A stretch of DNA of 21,292 bases, from positions 1 through 21,292 of the forward strand of contig CAKTCK010000032.1 in NCBI GenBank assembly GCA_934539245.1, given 5' to 3'. The translations under genes and the position numbers were made by a program. How positions within the stretch are numbered: position 1 is the stretch's first letter; every line of letters starts with the position of its first letter. Below are positions 1 through 7,276 of the stretch, piece after piece. The notes under the pieces are model-generated. The model saw nothing but the letters and a program-made list of their open reading frames with translations. It was not told the DNA's origin and searched no databases. The stretch comes from an uncultured Faecalibacterium sp. (GTDB lineage Bacteria; Bacillota; Clostridia; Oscillospirales; Ruminococcaceae).

Positions 1-384
1 CTGCATCTGCCGCAGGTCACCTACGTTGCCGACATCCAGAAGGATGGCAACACCCTGACCGTGAAGCGTATGCTGGAGGACGGCTACATGATGGTCAAGG
101 TGCAGACTCCCTGCCTGCTGACCTGCATCAAGGAGCTGAACGACCCCCGCTACATGAGCGTGAACGGCATCTTTACCTGCTACGACAAGCCCATGGAAGT
201 GTTCGACTACAACGCACTGAAGGACGATCCGCTGATCGAGGTGGACACCATTGGCCTGAAGGGTTCTCCGACGAACGTCTTTAAGTCCTTCACTCCTCCG
301 CAGAAGGGCGCAGGCACCATGCTGCAGGGCGACGATGTTGCTGCCCAGCTGGCTGGCATCCTGGCCAAGAAGCACCTGATCTGA
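1..384 (+). CDS. etfB: Electron transfer flavoprotein beta subunit (3' part)
   Basis: Only the C-terminal 127 codons are in the window; the frame is open from base 1 to a TGA at 382-384. The fragment begins LHLPQVTYVADI and continues through a V-K-V-Q-T-P-C-L-L-T strand and a Y-M-S-V-N-G-I segment. This is typical of the second half of EtfB, which is usually about 260 residues. EtfB pairs with EtfA to carry electrons between a flavin dehydrogenase and its acceptor. In butyrate producers the partner is normally butyryl-CoA dehydrogenase (Bcd), and the complex bifurcates electrons to ferredoxin. The residues that would show bifurcation lie upstream of the window, so that role is inferred. etfA follows after 21 bp, so the two are surely co-transcribed. 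Confidence 0.93.
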   Translation: MHLPQVTYVADIQKDGNTLTVKRMLEDGYMMVKVQTPCLLTCIKELNDPRYMSVNGIFTCYDKPMEVFDYNALKDDPLIEVDTIGLKGSPTNVFKSFTPPQKGAGTMLQGDDVAAQLAGILAKKHLI

Positions 385-405
385 TGAAAGGAGCATAGGA
401 TTACA

Positions 406-1500
406 ATGGCTGATTTTAACGAATACAAGGGCGTATGGGTCTTTTGCGAGCAGCGCCAGGGCGCACTGATGTCCACTGACTTCGAGCTGGTTAGCGAGGC
501 CCGTAAGCTGGCCGACGAGCTGGGCTGCGAGGTCACCGGCCTGCTGCTGGGCGACAACGTGGAGGACATTGCCAAGGAACTGGGCGGCTACGGTGCCGAC
601 AAGGTTCTGGTGTGCGACAGCCCCCTGCTGAAGGATTACACCACCGATGCATACGCTAAGGTCGTGTGCGATATGGTCAACGAGTACAAGCCTGAGGTGC
701 TGCTGATCGGCGCTACCAACATCGGCCGTGACCTCGGCCCCCGCTGCGCAGCCCGTCTGCACACCGGCCTGACCGCCGACGCTACCCATCTGGATATCGA
801 CACTGCAAAGTACATCGACTTCCTGAAGGAGAGCTCCACCATCGATCTGTCCAAGCAGAAGTTCGATATGGAAGACCGCAACCTGAAGATGACCCGTCCC
901 GCATTCGGCGGCCATCTGATGGCTACCATCATCTGCCCCCGCTTCCGTCCCCAGATGTCCACCGTGCGTCCCGGCGTTATGAAGAAGGCTCCCTTCGATC
1001 AGGCCAAGGCTGATGCTTGCCAGATCGTCAAGCCCGCCTTCAGCCTGACCGCTGAGGACATCAAGACCGAAGTGCTGAGCGTGGAGAAGGCCGCTGAGAA
1101 GCTGGTCGATCTGATTGGCGCAGACGTCATCGTCTCCGTTGGCCGTGGCATCAGCAAGGATGTCAACAAGGGCATCGAGCTGGCCGAGCAGCTGGCAGCC
1201 GCTCTGGGCGGCGGTGTCGTGGGCGCTTCCCGTGCCGTCACCGATGCAGGCTGGATGACCGCTGACCATCAGGTCGGTCAGACCGGCAAGACCGTGCACC
1301 CCAAGATCTATGTGGCTCTGGGTATTTCCGGTGCCATCCAGCACACCGCCGGTATGCAGGATTCTGAGTGCATCATCGCTGTCAACAAGAACGAGGGTGC
1401 TCCCATCTTCGGTGTTGCTGACTACGGCATCGTGGGCGACCTGTTCAAGGTCGTGCCCGAGCTGATCAAGCAGATCGAGGCAGCAAAGGCTGCTCTGTGA
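406..1500 (+). CDS. etfA: Electron transfer flavoprotein alpha subunit
   Basis: This 364-residue protein has the normal EtfA layout. The N-terminal half is a nucleotide-binding-like fold (W-V-F-C-E near residue 11, a G-A-T-N-I-G-R-D-L-G-P-R stretch near 105-116). The C-terminal FAD domain begins at about residue 240, with the GRGISKD loop at 246-252, GASRAVTDAGW at 273-283, GQTGK at 291-295 and the A-L-G-I-S-G-A-I-Q-H segment. These are the classic FAD-contacting motifs of the alpha subunit. The start ATG follows an AGGAG at 389-393. With EtfB it is expected to transfer electrons in the cytoplasm to or from butyryl-CoA dehydrogenase during crotonyl-CoA reduction. Codon use is strongly biased (CTG, AAG, GAC, ATC), as expected of a highly expressed gene and unlike the neighbouring ger genes. 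Confidence 0.95.
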   Translation: MADFNEYKGVWVFCEQRQGALMSTDFELVSEARKLADELGCEVTGLLLGDNVEDIAKELGGYGADKVLVCDSPLLKDYTTDAYAKVVCDMVNEYKPEVLLIGATNIGRDLGPRCAARLHTGLTADATHLDIDTAKYIDFLKESSTIDLSKQKFDMEDRNLKMTRPAFGGHLMATIICPRFRPQMSTVRPGVMKKAPFDQAKADACQIVKPAFSLTAEDIKTEVLSVEKAAEKLVDLIGADVIVSVGRGISKDVNKGIELAEQLAAALGGGVVGASRAVTDAGWMTADHQVGQTGKTVHPKIYVALGISGAIQHTAGMQDSECIIAVNKNEGAPIFGVADYGIVGDLFKVVPELIKQIEAAKAAL

Positions 1501-1544
1501 TTATCTGTTCCCGAGCATATCTTAATAGCATAGCCTGAATTGTG

Positions 1545-1578
1545 GGAGGGCGGTTCTTCGGAGCCGCTCTCCTTTTTT
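1545..1578 (+). terminator. Intrinsic terminator of the etfB-etfA operon
   Basis: Arms at 1545-1556 and 1561-1572 pair over 12 bp with two G-T wobbles. They close on a TTCG tetraloop (1557-1560), and six Ts follow at 1573-1578. It lies 45 bp after the etfA stop. On the minus strand the hairpin is not followed by a T tract, so it should not stop transcription arriving from the converging DUF4363 gene. Confidence 0.92.
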
Positions 1579-1587
1579 GCATGCCGC

Positions 1588-1956
1588 TTACACCAGCCGC
1601 CGGGCAAGCCATTCCAGCCGCTCCACCTCTACCTGTGCGCGGCGCAGCTCGCCCAGCGCATCCTCTGTGGCCTGCTGCTCAAGGTATCCATCTGCCGCCC
1701 GCAGTGCGGCTTCCAGTTCTGTGTAGTCAGCCGTGCGCAGCAGATGGCTCATGGTCTCGCGCATGGTGTCGCACAGCTCTGCGCCCTCGGCAAGTGCCTG
1801 CCGCGCAGTGGAAAAATCCTTCTGCCGTACAGCTTCAAGGGCACAGTCCAAGTCAGCCGAGATATCCTGTGCAAAGCCCTGCACCCGTCCGCTGCTGTAA
1901 AGGGATACTCCCAGCAGCGCGGCCACGATCAGGATACACGCATAGATCCGTTTCAT
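1588..1956 (-). CDS. DUF4363 family membrane-anchored protein
   Basis: A small protein of 122 residues. The N-terminus MKRIYACILIVAALLGVSLY is a signal-anchor or uncleaved signal peptide (hydrophobic at about residues 4-21). The rest is a predicted helical, charged domain rich in Ala, Glu, Leu and Arg that would lie outside the membrane. Its size, its single N-terminal membrane segment and its position directly after a DUF421 gene fit the DUF4363 family, which commonly travels with DUF421. No catalytic motif is visible and the molecular role is unknown. The start ATG overlaps the upstream stop as ATGA (1953-1956) and has a GGAGGA ribosome site 5' to it, so the two genes are translationally coupled. 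The family assignment rests on context and general features. Confidence 0.75.
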   Translation of the reverse strand: MKRIYACILIVAALLGVSLYSSGRVQGFAQDISADLDCALEAVRQKDFSTARQALAEGAELCDTMRETMSHLLRTADYTELEAALRAADGYLEQQATEDALGELRRAQVEVERLEWLARRLV

Positions 1957-2645
1957 CGTTTTCCTCCCGGCTGACGGCCTTCCTTTTTCAGCAGAAAATA
2001 GTCCTCGGTCTCGTTGCCGATAAGCAGCAAGATCTCCTGCGGCAGAACCGTGTTTGCCGTGGCGGTGCGTTCCAGCCACGCACGGTCCTTGCCGCACCAG
2101 CGCAGATTGTCCTCCAACACCTGCCCGTCCAGCACAAAGGGGATGGTAGCCTGCGTCTGCTGCACCTTCAGCTGCAAATCGGACAGGGTAGCCGCTTCCT
2201 GCTCCGGGCGCAGCGCCGCCGACAGCGTGCCGTTCGTTTCAATGACGGCGTAGGATACCCTGCGCGGGTCAAAGATATCCTTGCCGCGCAGCGCCTCCAT
2301 CAGGTCGGCGGTGGTCAGCCGCAGCATCCGCAAAGCGTTCTGGTCGATCTTTCCGTCTAGAATGACCGTTTTGGGACGCCCGGAGAGAAAATTGAAAAAT
2401 TTCTGGCTGCGGAAGCTCACCACTGAACCTAATAGTTCCAGCGCTGCAATGAGGAACAGCGGGATGAGGCTGGCAGTGATGGGCACATCCTCCGATTCAA
2501 TGGAGATGGAAGCCAGATTGGAGATCAGGATAGTGGATACCAGCTCCTCCGGCTGCAATTCTCCCAGCTGGCGCTTGCCCATCAACCGCATGGCAAACAA
2601 AACGCAGAGATACAGGATAATGGTGCGGCAAAGCAGCAATTTCAT
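1953..2645 (-). CDS. DUF421 (YetF/YrbG-like) membrane protein
   Basis: A 230-residue protein with hydrophobic segments at about residues 4-21, 35-50 and 58-76, then a soluble alpha/beta domain. The sequence MGKRQLGELQPEELV just after the first segment is the DUF421 signature. The later I-L-D-G-K-I-D, L-M-E-A-L-R and V-I-E-T-N-G-T-L-S-A blocks match the family's soluble domain. A C-terminal extension after about residue 160 is less conserved. I chose the ATG at 2643-2645 because GGGAGGG lies just upstream and the first membrane segment starts there; upstream in-frame codons would add a non-hydrophobic leader. Function is unknown. Relatives in Bacillus (YetF, 2Duf) sit in the spore inner membrane and affect spore resistance or germination, which fits the divergent ger operon, but that link is inference. 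Confidence 0.87.
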   Translation of the reverse strand: MKLLLCRTIILYLCVLFAMRLMGKRQLGELQPEELVSTILISNLASISIESEDVPITASLIPLFLIAALELLGSVVSFRSQKFFNFLSGRPKTVILDGKIDQNALRMLRLTTADLMEALRGKDIFDPRRVSYAVIETNGTLSAALRPEQEAATLSDLQLKVQQTQATIPFVLDGQVLEDNLRWCGKDRAWLERTATANTVLPQEILLLIGNETEDYFLLKKEGRQPGGKR

Positions 2646-2728
2646 GCACAAACCCTCCCGGTGCGGTGTGCGCGGCGTATTCCGCTGCGGCAAAGCGGGC
2701 ATACTGCACACACAAAGGAGTGATGGAT
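2646..2728. promoter_or_regulatory. Divergent promoter region with imperfect inverted repeat and sigma-G-like elements
   Basis: These 83 bp separate the DUF421 start from the gerA-like start and must hold both promoters. On the plus strand GTATT (2677-2681), an 18-bp spacer and CATACTG (2700-2706) resemble the forespore sigma-G pattern (-35 GHATR, -10 CATNHTA), each with one mismatch. No good sigma-A -35 is seen. Nearly the same span forms an imperfect inverted repeat, with GTAT-t-CCGCT facing AGCGG-gc-ATAC (2677-2704). Read on the minus strand it gives GTATG, 18 bp, then AATACGC, a weaker match. It could therefore be promoters, an operator, or both. None of this is tested. Confidence 0.4.
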
Positions 2729-4189
2729 ATGCAGCAGCTTTCGCAAAGCCTTGCGGAAAACCTTTCCGCGCTTGATGCTAGGTTTGGCAAATCGGCAGAT
2801 TATTATGCGAAGAAGATCGTTTTATATGGCTGTCCGGGGTGTATCGTGCTGTTTGACGGTATGGCAAGCTTGGATTCTCTCTGGGAGCTGTTGCTGGACG
2901 CCGCCGGGCGGCAGGCTGCTTCTGTCCGGCTTACCGGCGCACAGGCCTATGCGCATATCTTGCATGGTTCGGCTTTCCCGGCCGAGAGTGCCCCGGTGCA
3001 GGATATGCCGCAGCTGGTAGCGCGGCTGACAGCCGGCATGGCGGTGCTGTTGTTAGAGGGATGCAGCAGCGGCATTGTTTTTTCAGTGCAGGGGCTCAAG
3101 TTCCGCTCGGTGGAAGAACCCTCCGGGGAGGGCAACCTGCGCGGCAGCAGGGAAGGTTTTACCGATCTGCTGCGGGTAAATCTGAGCCTTCTGCGCCGTC
3201 TTGTCCGCACCGATACCCTTGTGCAGGAGGCTGCACAGGCGCACACCTGCTGCAATACAGAGTACGCTCTTTGCTACTGCAAGGACCGTGCCGACCCCGC
3301 CATGGTGCGCCGGGTGCGTGCCATTTTGCAAAGCGCAAGGCCGGAGCTGCTGCTGGATTCCAGCTATTTTGTGCCGTGGCTGCTGCCCGGCAAGGCGCGG
3401 CTGTTCACCCCGGTACACTACACCGAGCGCCCGGCGGTCGCCGCCGCGAAGCTCTGCGAGGGCAAGCTGGTAATTTTGGTCAACGGCAGCCCCTCAGCGC
3501 TGGTGCTGCCGGCGCTTTTCAGTGAGCAGTTCGAGTGTCTGGATGATTACGCTTCTACGGCGGCGTTTTCCTCTTTTCTGCGGGTGCTGAAATATTTTTC
3601 CTTCTACCTTACGGTGTTTCTGCCGGGGGTCTTTGTGTGCGTGGCGGTGTATCTGCCGGAGCTATTGCCCCCGCAGCTGCTGTATAAGATCGAAGCAGCC
3701 GAAAAGGCTACCCCGCTGCCCCTGTTTGCCGAGATGCTGCTGGTGATCCTGATTTTAGAGATCATCCGGGAGGCGGGGCTGCGGATGCCGCAGTCGCTGG
3801 GGCACTCGGTCAGTCTGGTGTCGGCGCTCATCATCGGCGACGCCGCTATTGCCACCGGGCTTATGAGCACCCCGGTCATCTTTGTGGCAAGCATCACCGC
3901 CATTGCGGTCTTTGTCACCCCGGGCTTATACGAGCCTGCCACCCTGCTGCGCATCGGCACGGTACTGCTGGCAGGGCTGGCAGGGCCCGTGGGACTTGCC
4001 GCAGCTTTTTTCGGTTTTTTGCTCAGCATCGTCAGCACCGAGGCGTTGGGCGTGCCGTACCTTGCACCGCACCCCTTCCCGCAGCAGCCGCTCTCTGAGG
4101 ACGGCGTTTTGCGCCGCAACTACCGGCAGCTGTCCCGGCAGGGGTTCAATATCTGGCAAAAGCGGGAGAGGGGAAAACGGCAGTCATGA
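2729..4189 (+). CDS. GerA-family spore germinant-receptor A subunit
   Basis: This 486-residue protein matches the GerA family throughout. A soluble N-terminal half contains the signature VEEPSGEGNLRGSREGF (about 128-144) followed by L-R-V-N-L-S-L-L-R-R, and then TERP (232-235) with a G-K-L-V-I-L-V-N-G-S-P strand. The C-terminal membrane half has segments near 290-312, 330-350, 361-400 and 409-437. It includes E-I-I-R-E-A-G-L-R-M-P and S-A-L-I-I-G-D-A-A, the GerA equivalents of conserved membrane-loop motifs. GerA subunits form the channel-like part of receptors in the spore inner membrane. The start at 2729 is preferred because AGGAG at 2716-2720 is 8 nt away; the ATG at 2723 is only 2 nt away. 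The stop overlaps the next start as ATGA. Confidence 0.93.
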   Translation: MQQLSQSLAENLSALDARFGKSADYYAKKIVLYGCPGCIVLFDGMASLDSLWELLLDAAGRQAASVRLTGAQAYAHILHGSAFPAESAPVQDMPQLVARLTAGMAVLLLEGCSSGIVFSVQGLKFRSVEEPSGEGNLRGSREGFTDLLRVNLSLLRRLVRTDTLVQEAAQAHTCCNTEYALCYCKDRADPAMVRRVRAILQSARPELLLDSSYFVPWLLPGKARLFTPVHYTERPAVAAAKLCEGKLVILVNGSPSALVLPALFSEQFECLDDYASTAAFSSFLRVLKYFSFYLTVFLPGVFVCVAVYLPELLPPQLLYKIEAAEKATPLPLFAEMLLVILILEIIREAGLRMPQSLGHSVSLVSALIIGDAAIATGLMSTPVIFVASITAIAVFVTPGLYEPATLLRIGTVLLAGLAGPVGLAAAFFGFLLSIVSTEALGVPYLAPHPFPQQPLSEDGVLRRNYRQLSRQGFNIWQKRERGKRQS

Positions 4190-4974
4190 AACAGCAAGCA
4201 GAATATTTTACCCCGGCGGCGCTGACCCTCAGTGTGGTCACGGCAGCGCTGGCAGACGGCATCCCGCAGGGTGTCCCGGTGCGCCGGGCGCTGTGGCTGG
4301 GAGCAGTCAGCATGGTGTGTCTGTGCGTCCTTTCAGCGCTGGCAACGGCGGCGTTGCAGGGCAAAACGCCCTCCTTTGCGGTGCGGCTGGCACTGACAGC
4401 CGGGCTTTTTATGGAACTGGTGCACACCCTCGTGCAAGCACAAGGACTGTGCGCGGCAGAGTTTTCTTCTATGGCGCTGCTGGGGTTTCTGCCGCTGCTG
4501 CTCTGGGCGGGGTGGTGCATCCGCCCCGCAAGCTGGAATGCCTCGGCGCGGGTGCTGTGGTGGTTTGCTGCTGTGGGCGGCGTGGTCTGCCTGCTGGGGC
4601 TTGCAGGGCAGCTGCACTGGTACCGGCTGTTTGCCCCGGCACAGCCGACCGCAACAGGCTGGGGCGTACCGGTCTATGCAGAATACTTTGCCGGAGCACT
4701 TCTGTGCGGTGCGCGATCTGCCCGCCGCACGATCTGGCTGCCGGTATGGGGATTTGCGGTGCAGGCGGCGGCTCTGCTGGGCAGCGCTTTGCTGTTTGGC
4801 AGCGGCGCATACCCCCGGCTGGAGCTGCTGCGGGCGTGGAGCGGCGGCAGCTTTTCCCGCATGGATGCGCTGCTTTTGCTGCTGTGGCTGCTATGCGCTG
4901 TCTACCGGGCGGCCATGCTGTGCGCCGCTATCCGCTTGCTCTGGCAGCAGCCGGAAGCGGAGGTGCAGCTATGA
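4186..4974 (+). CDS. GerB-like membrane protein (short)
   Basis: A 262-residue integral membrane protein with about eight hydrophobic helices (roughly 9-27, 34-57, 62-84, 95-112, 121-142, 163-177, 184-208 and 226-252). The GerB subunits of germinant receptors belong to the amino-acid permease superfamily, have about ten helices and are usually near 365 residues. This copy is therefore about 100 residues short, yet no frameshift or internal break is visible. It is assigned as GerB mainly from its place between gerA-like and gerC-like genes, with ATGA overlaps at both ends (4186-4189 and 4971-4974), and from its hydrophobicity. Sequence recognition alone would be weak. In known receptors GerB binds the germinant; which ligand is used here cannot be read from the sequence. 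Confidence 0.68.
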   Translation: MKQQAEYFTPAALTLSVVTAALADGIPQGVPVRRALWLGAVSMVCLCVLSALATAALQGKTPSFAVRLALTAGLFMELVHTLVQAQGLCAAEFSSMALLGFLPLLLWAGWCIRPASWNASARVLWWFAAVGGVVCLLGLAGQLHWYRLFAPAQPTATGWGVPVYAEYFAGALLCGARSARRTIWLPVWGFAVQAAALLGSALLFGSGAYPRLELLRAWSGGSFSRMDALLLLLWLLCAVYRAAMLCAAIRLLWQQPEAEVQL

Positions 4975-5930
4975 GAAAACAGAAATCTTACAAGCTACTG
5001 CTGTATTTGCTGCTGGCAGGGTGGTGCCTTTTATTCCTGCGCTGCGAGAGCACTAAGAAAAGCATGGTGCGGGCGGTGTATCTTTCACAGACGGAACAGG
5101 GGTATCAGGCAGGGCTGCTCTATCAGGCACCGCAGGCCGCCGCCGATGCCGCCGAAGCCTCTGCCGCATTGCAGTTTGTGCAGGCAGAGGGGCAAACGAT
5201 GGAACGGGCACTTGCTGCGGCAGAGCAGGCGCTGCCCCAAACGGCAAGCTATCGTCTGTGTGATTACCTGCTGCTGCCAAAAGCGGAAGAGCCCTTATTA
5301 ACAGAGTACGAGCAGCTGGTGCTGCGGCGCGGCTGCGGACGCACGGCGGCAAGGCTGCTTTGCGCAGAAGGCGAGGTAGACCACCTTGCCGCACAGGCCG
5401 CTTTACCGGACGCCCTGATGGCGCAGCTAAAGGCCGCAGCGCCCACCGCGCCCCGGCTGTATGAGCACACAGAGCAGGGGCTTCTGCCTGTTCTCCGGTG
5501 GAGCGCGGAAGAGGTGACCGTACAGAAGGGCGGTGTTCTGCACACTGCGGCGGGTAATACGCTCTTTTCTCCGGAGCAGGCCGAGATCTACCGTCTGCTT
5601 ACCGGGCAGGGCGGCACCCGGCAACTCTGGCTGGAAGGAGAGCGCATTGGTATCCGGCGCTGCACTGTTTCGGTCACCCTGCAAAAGGAGCAGGTGCTTG
5701 TGCGGCTGGACTGTCAGCGTGCCGCCCACAGCCCATTGCCCACGCAGGCGCAGCAGCAACAGCTGGCAACGCAGTGTACCGCGCTTTTGCAAAGCTGCTG
5801 GCAGCAGGGCGTGGATGTGCTGCACCTGCAAGCCCGGGCAGCATTGCAAAGCGGCAGCGGCGCAAGTTTTGACCCAACAAAAAACGCCTGCCCGCAATTA
5901 CGGACAGACGTGCATTTTATGCTGTATTAA
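4971..5930 (+). CDS. GerC-like germinant-receptor protein
   Basis: A 319-residue protein with one N-terminal hydrophobic segment (about residues 8-24) ending in Cys25, then a soluble domain that would face the spore coat side. GerC subunits are lipoproteins of about 370-400 residues. The region after the anchor (V-R-A-V-Y-L-S-Q-T-E-Q-G-Y) and the C-terminal GVDVLHL segment resemble GerC beta-strand and helix blocks, but similarity is modest and position is the main support. The residues before Cys25 are L-F-L-R; Arg at -1 is not compatible with a standard lipobox, so lipidation is doubtful. GGAGG at 4959-4963 supports the start. The last 4 bases overlap the stop of the converging kinase gene, and its 3' end contains that operon's terminator. 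Confidence 0.68.
   Translation: MRKQKSYKLLLYLLLAGWCLLFLRCESTKKSMVRAVYLSQTEQGYQAGLLYQAPQAAADAAEASAALQFVQAEGQTMERALAAAEQALPQTASYRLCDYLLLPKAEEPLLTEYEQLVLRRGCGRTAARLLCAEGEVDHLAAQAALPDALMAQLKAAAPTAPRLYEHTEQGLLPVLRWSAEEVTVQKGGVLHTAAGNTLFSPEQAEIYRLLTGQGGTRQLWLEGERIGIRRCTVSVTLQKEQVLVRLDCQRAAHSPLPTQAQQQQLATQCTALLQSCWQQGVDVLHLQARAALQSGSGASFDPTKNACPQLRTDVHFMLY
5879..5910 (-). terminator. Intrinsic terminator of the transporter-regulator-kinase operon, inside the gerC-like CDS
   Basis: Read on the minus strand, arms 5910-5901 and 5894-5885 pair over 10 bp (two G-T wobbles) around a 6-nt loop, and six Ts follow (5884-5879). It begins 17 bp past the kinase stop. On the plus strand the hairpin is followed only by TGCATTTTATG, so it may act weakly for the ger operon as well. 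The hairpin lies within the last codons of the gerC-like gene. Confidence 0.85.
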
Positions 5931-7276
5931 GAGGCGGTGGGGAAGGTAACGGTGATGGTGGTGCCAACGTCTACCTGACTTTCCAGCTTGATGCGGGCGT
6001 TGTGGATGCGGGCAATGTGCTTAACGATGGCAAGCCCAAGCCCGGTGCCGCCGGTGGCCTTGCTGCGGCTCTTGTCCACCCGGTAGAAGCGCTCGAACAC
6101 GCTGGCCTGTGCTTCCCGCGGGATGCCGATGCCGTTATCCGTTACGGTCAGGGAGCAGTGCCCGTCCCGGCTGCAAGCGGTAATGATCTGTACCTTACCG
6201 CCCGGGCGATTGTAGCGGATGGCGTTGTCGCACAGGTTCTGGCACAGTTCATCCAGCAGCGCACGGCTGCCCAGCACCGGGGCGCTCTCGCCTAGATAGG
6301 TCAGGGAGATGTACGCGCGGCGGGCGTTCAATTTCTGGCGCTCCACGCACTCCTTGGCAACCTCCAAAAGGTCTACCGTTTCCATTGCGGGGGTGTCCCC
6401 GGTCTCGCTTACAGTGTCCAGCTTGGAAAGCTGCAAAATATCGTTGACCAGCTGGATCATGCGGGTAGCCTCGCTGTGGATCTTGCGGCCGAAATCCGGC
6501 ACATCCTCCGGCTTTGCAATGCCGGCCTCGATCAGCTCTGCATAGCCGGAAATACTGGTCAGCGGGGTCTTGAGCTCGTGGCTGACATTGGCGGTAAACT
6601 CCTGCCGCATTTTCTCGTTGTTTTCCCGCAGGATGCGGTCAGAATGGATGCTCTCCGCAAAGGGGATCAGTTCCCGGTAGGGCACATTTTCCTGAATGTG
6701 ATCCAGATCCTCGGTCATGTTCAGTACCGGCTGAACAAGTGCTTTGGTCAGCAGGGCAGCCAGCACCGCAGCAGCCAGCATCAGCGCCACACAGCTCAGC
6801 ACGATGGCAGGGATGGTGGCATCATAGATGGACCACACGGTCTCGGCATCCTGCGCCACGCGCAGCACATCCCCGCTGGAAAGCCGGAGCGCATAGTAAT
6901 AGGTCTCGTAGCCCATGGTCTGGGAATCGCGGATGTCCCGTCCCTCGCCGTTTGCAATGGCATCGCGGATCTCCGGGCGGGTCAGGTGGTTCTCCATGGG
7001 CTGGTCGGTGGCAGATTCAAACAGCACGCTGCCGTCCGGACTGATCAGCGTTACGCGCAGATCATCAGTCACAAAGGCGTTCAGCTGCGCAGGGTCTCCG
7101 GTCTGCTCGTACCCGGCGCACACAAGATCGGTCTCGCGCTCAAGTCCCGACCATGCCTGCGCCGTAAAGGCTTTATGGAACACAAAAATGCACAGCGCTG
7201 CGGTGAATATAAGCCCCAGAAAGCCCATCAGGAACAATCGGTAGCTGATTTTTTCTTCCATGCTGCGCAGCTTCAT
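5927..7276 (-). CDS. Sensor histidine kinase (PhoR-like)
   Basis: A 449-residue membrane kinase. The first membrane segment is at about 14-34, then an extracellular sensor of about 115 residues, and the second segment at about 153-176. A HAMP-like linker follows, then the HisKA box VSHELKTPL with phospho-acceptor His233. The ATPase domain carries the N box (N347 and N351 in QNLCDNAIRYN), G1 box DNGIGIP (380-386), F box near 394-398 and G2 box GGTGLGL (409-415). All catalytic parts are intact. No PAS domain is obvious. The start codon overlaps the response-regulator stop as ATGA (7273-7276), so the pair is coupled. Because the first operon gene is a Na/Pi cotransporter, phosphate sensing of the PhoR type is the likely role; the signal itself is inferred. 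Confidence 0.9.
   Translation of the reverse strand: MKLRSMEEKISYRLFLMGFLGLIFTAALCIFVFHKAFTAQAWSGLERETDLVCAGYEQTGDPAQLNAFVTDDLRVTLISPDGSVLFESATDQPMENHLTRPEIRDAIANGEGRDIRDSQTMGYETYYYALRLSSGDVLRVAQDAETVWSIYDATIPAIVLSCVALMLAAAVLAALLTKALVQPVLNMTEDLDHIQENVPYRELIPFAESIHSDRILRENNEKMRQEFTANVSHELKTPLTSISGYAELIEAGIAKPEDVPDFGRKIHSEATRMIQLVNDILQLSKLDTVSETGDTPAMETVDLLEVAKECVERQKLNARRAYISLTYLGESAPVLGSRALLDELCQNLCDNAIRYNRPGGKVQIITACSRDGHCSLTVTDNGIGIPREAQASVFERFYRVDKSRSKATGGTGLGLAIVKHIARIHNARIKLESQVDVGTTITVTFPTAS

Noticed and set aside
3882..4970. In-frame extension upstream of the gerC-like start
   Set aside because: It overlaps gerA-like and gerB-like genes in another frame and translates to Gly/Ala/Arg-rich nonsense. 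The ATG at 4971, with GGAGG before it and an ATGA overlap, is the proper start.
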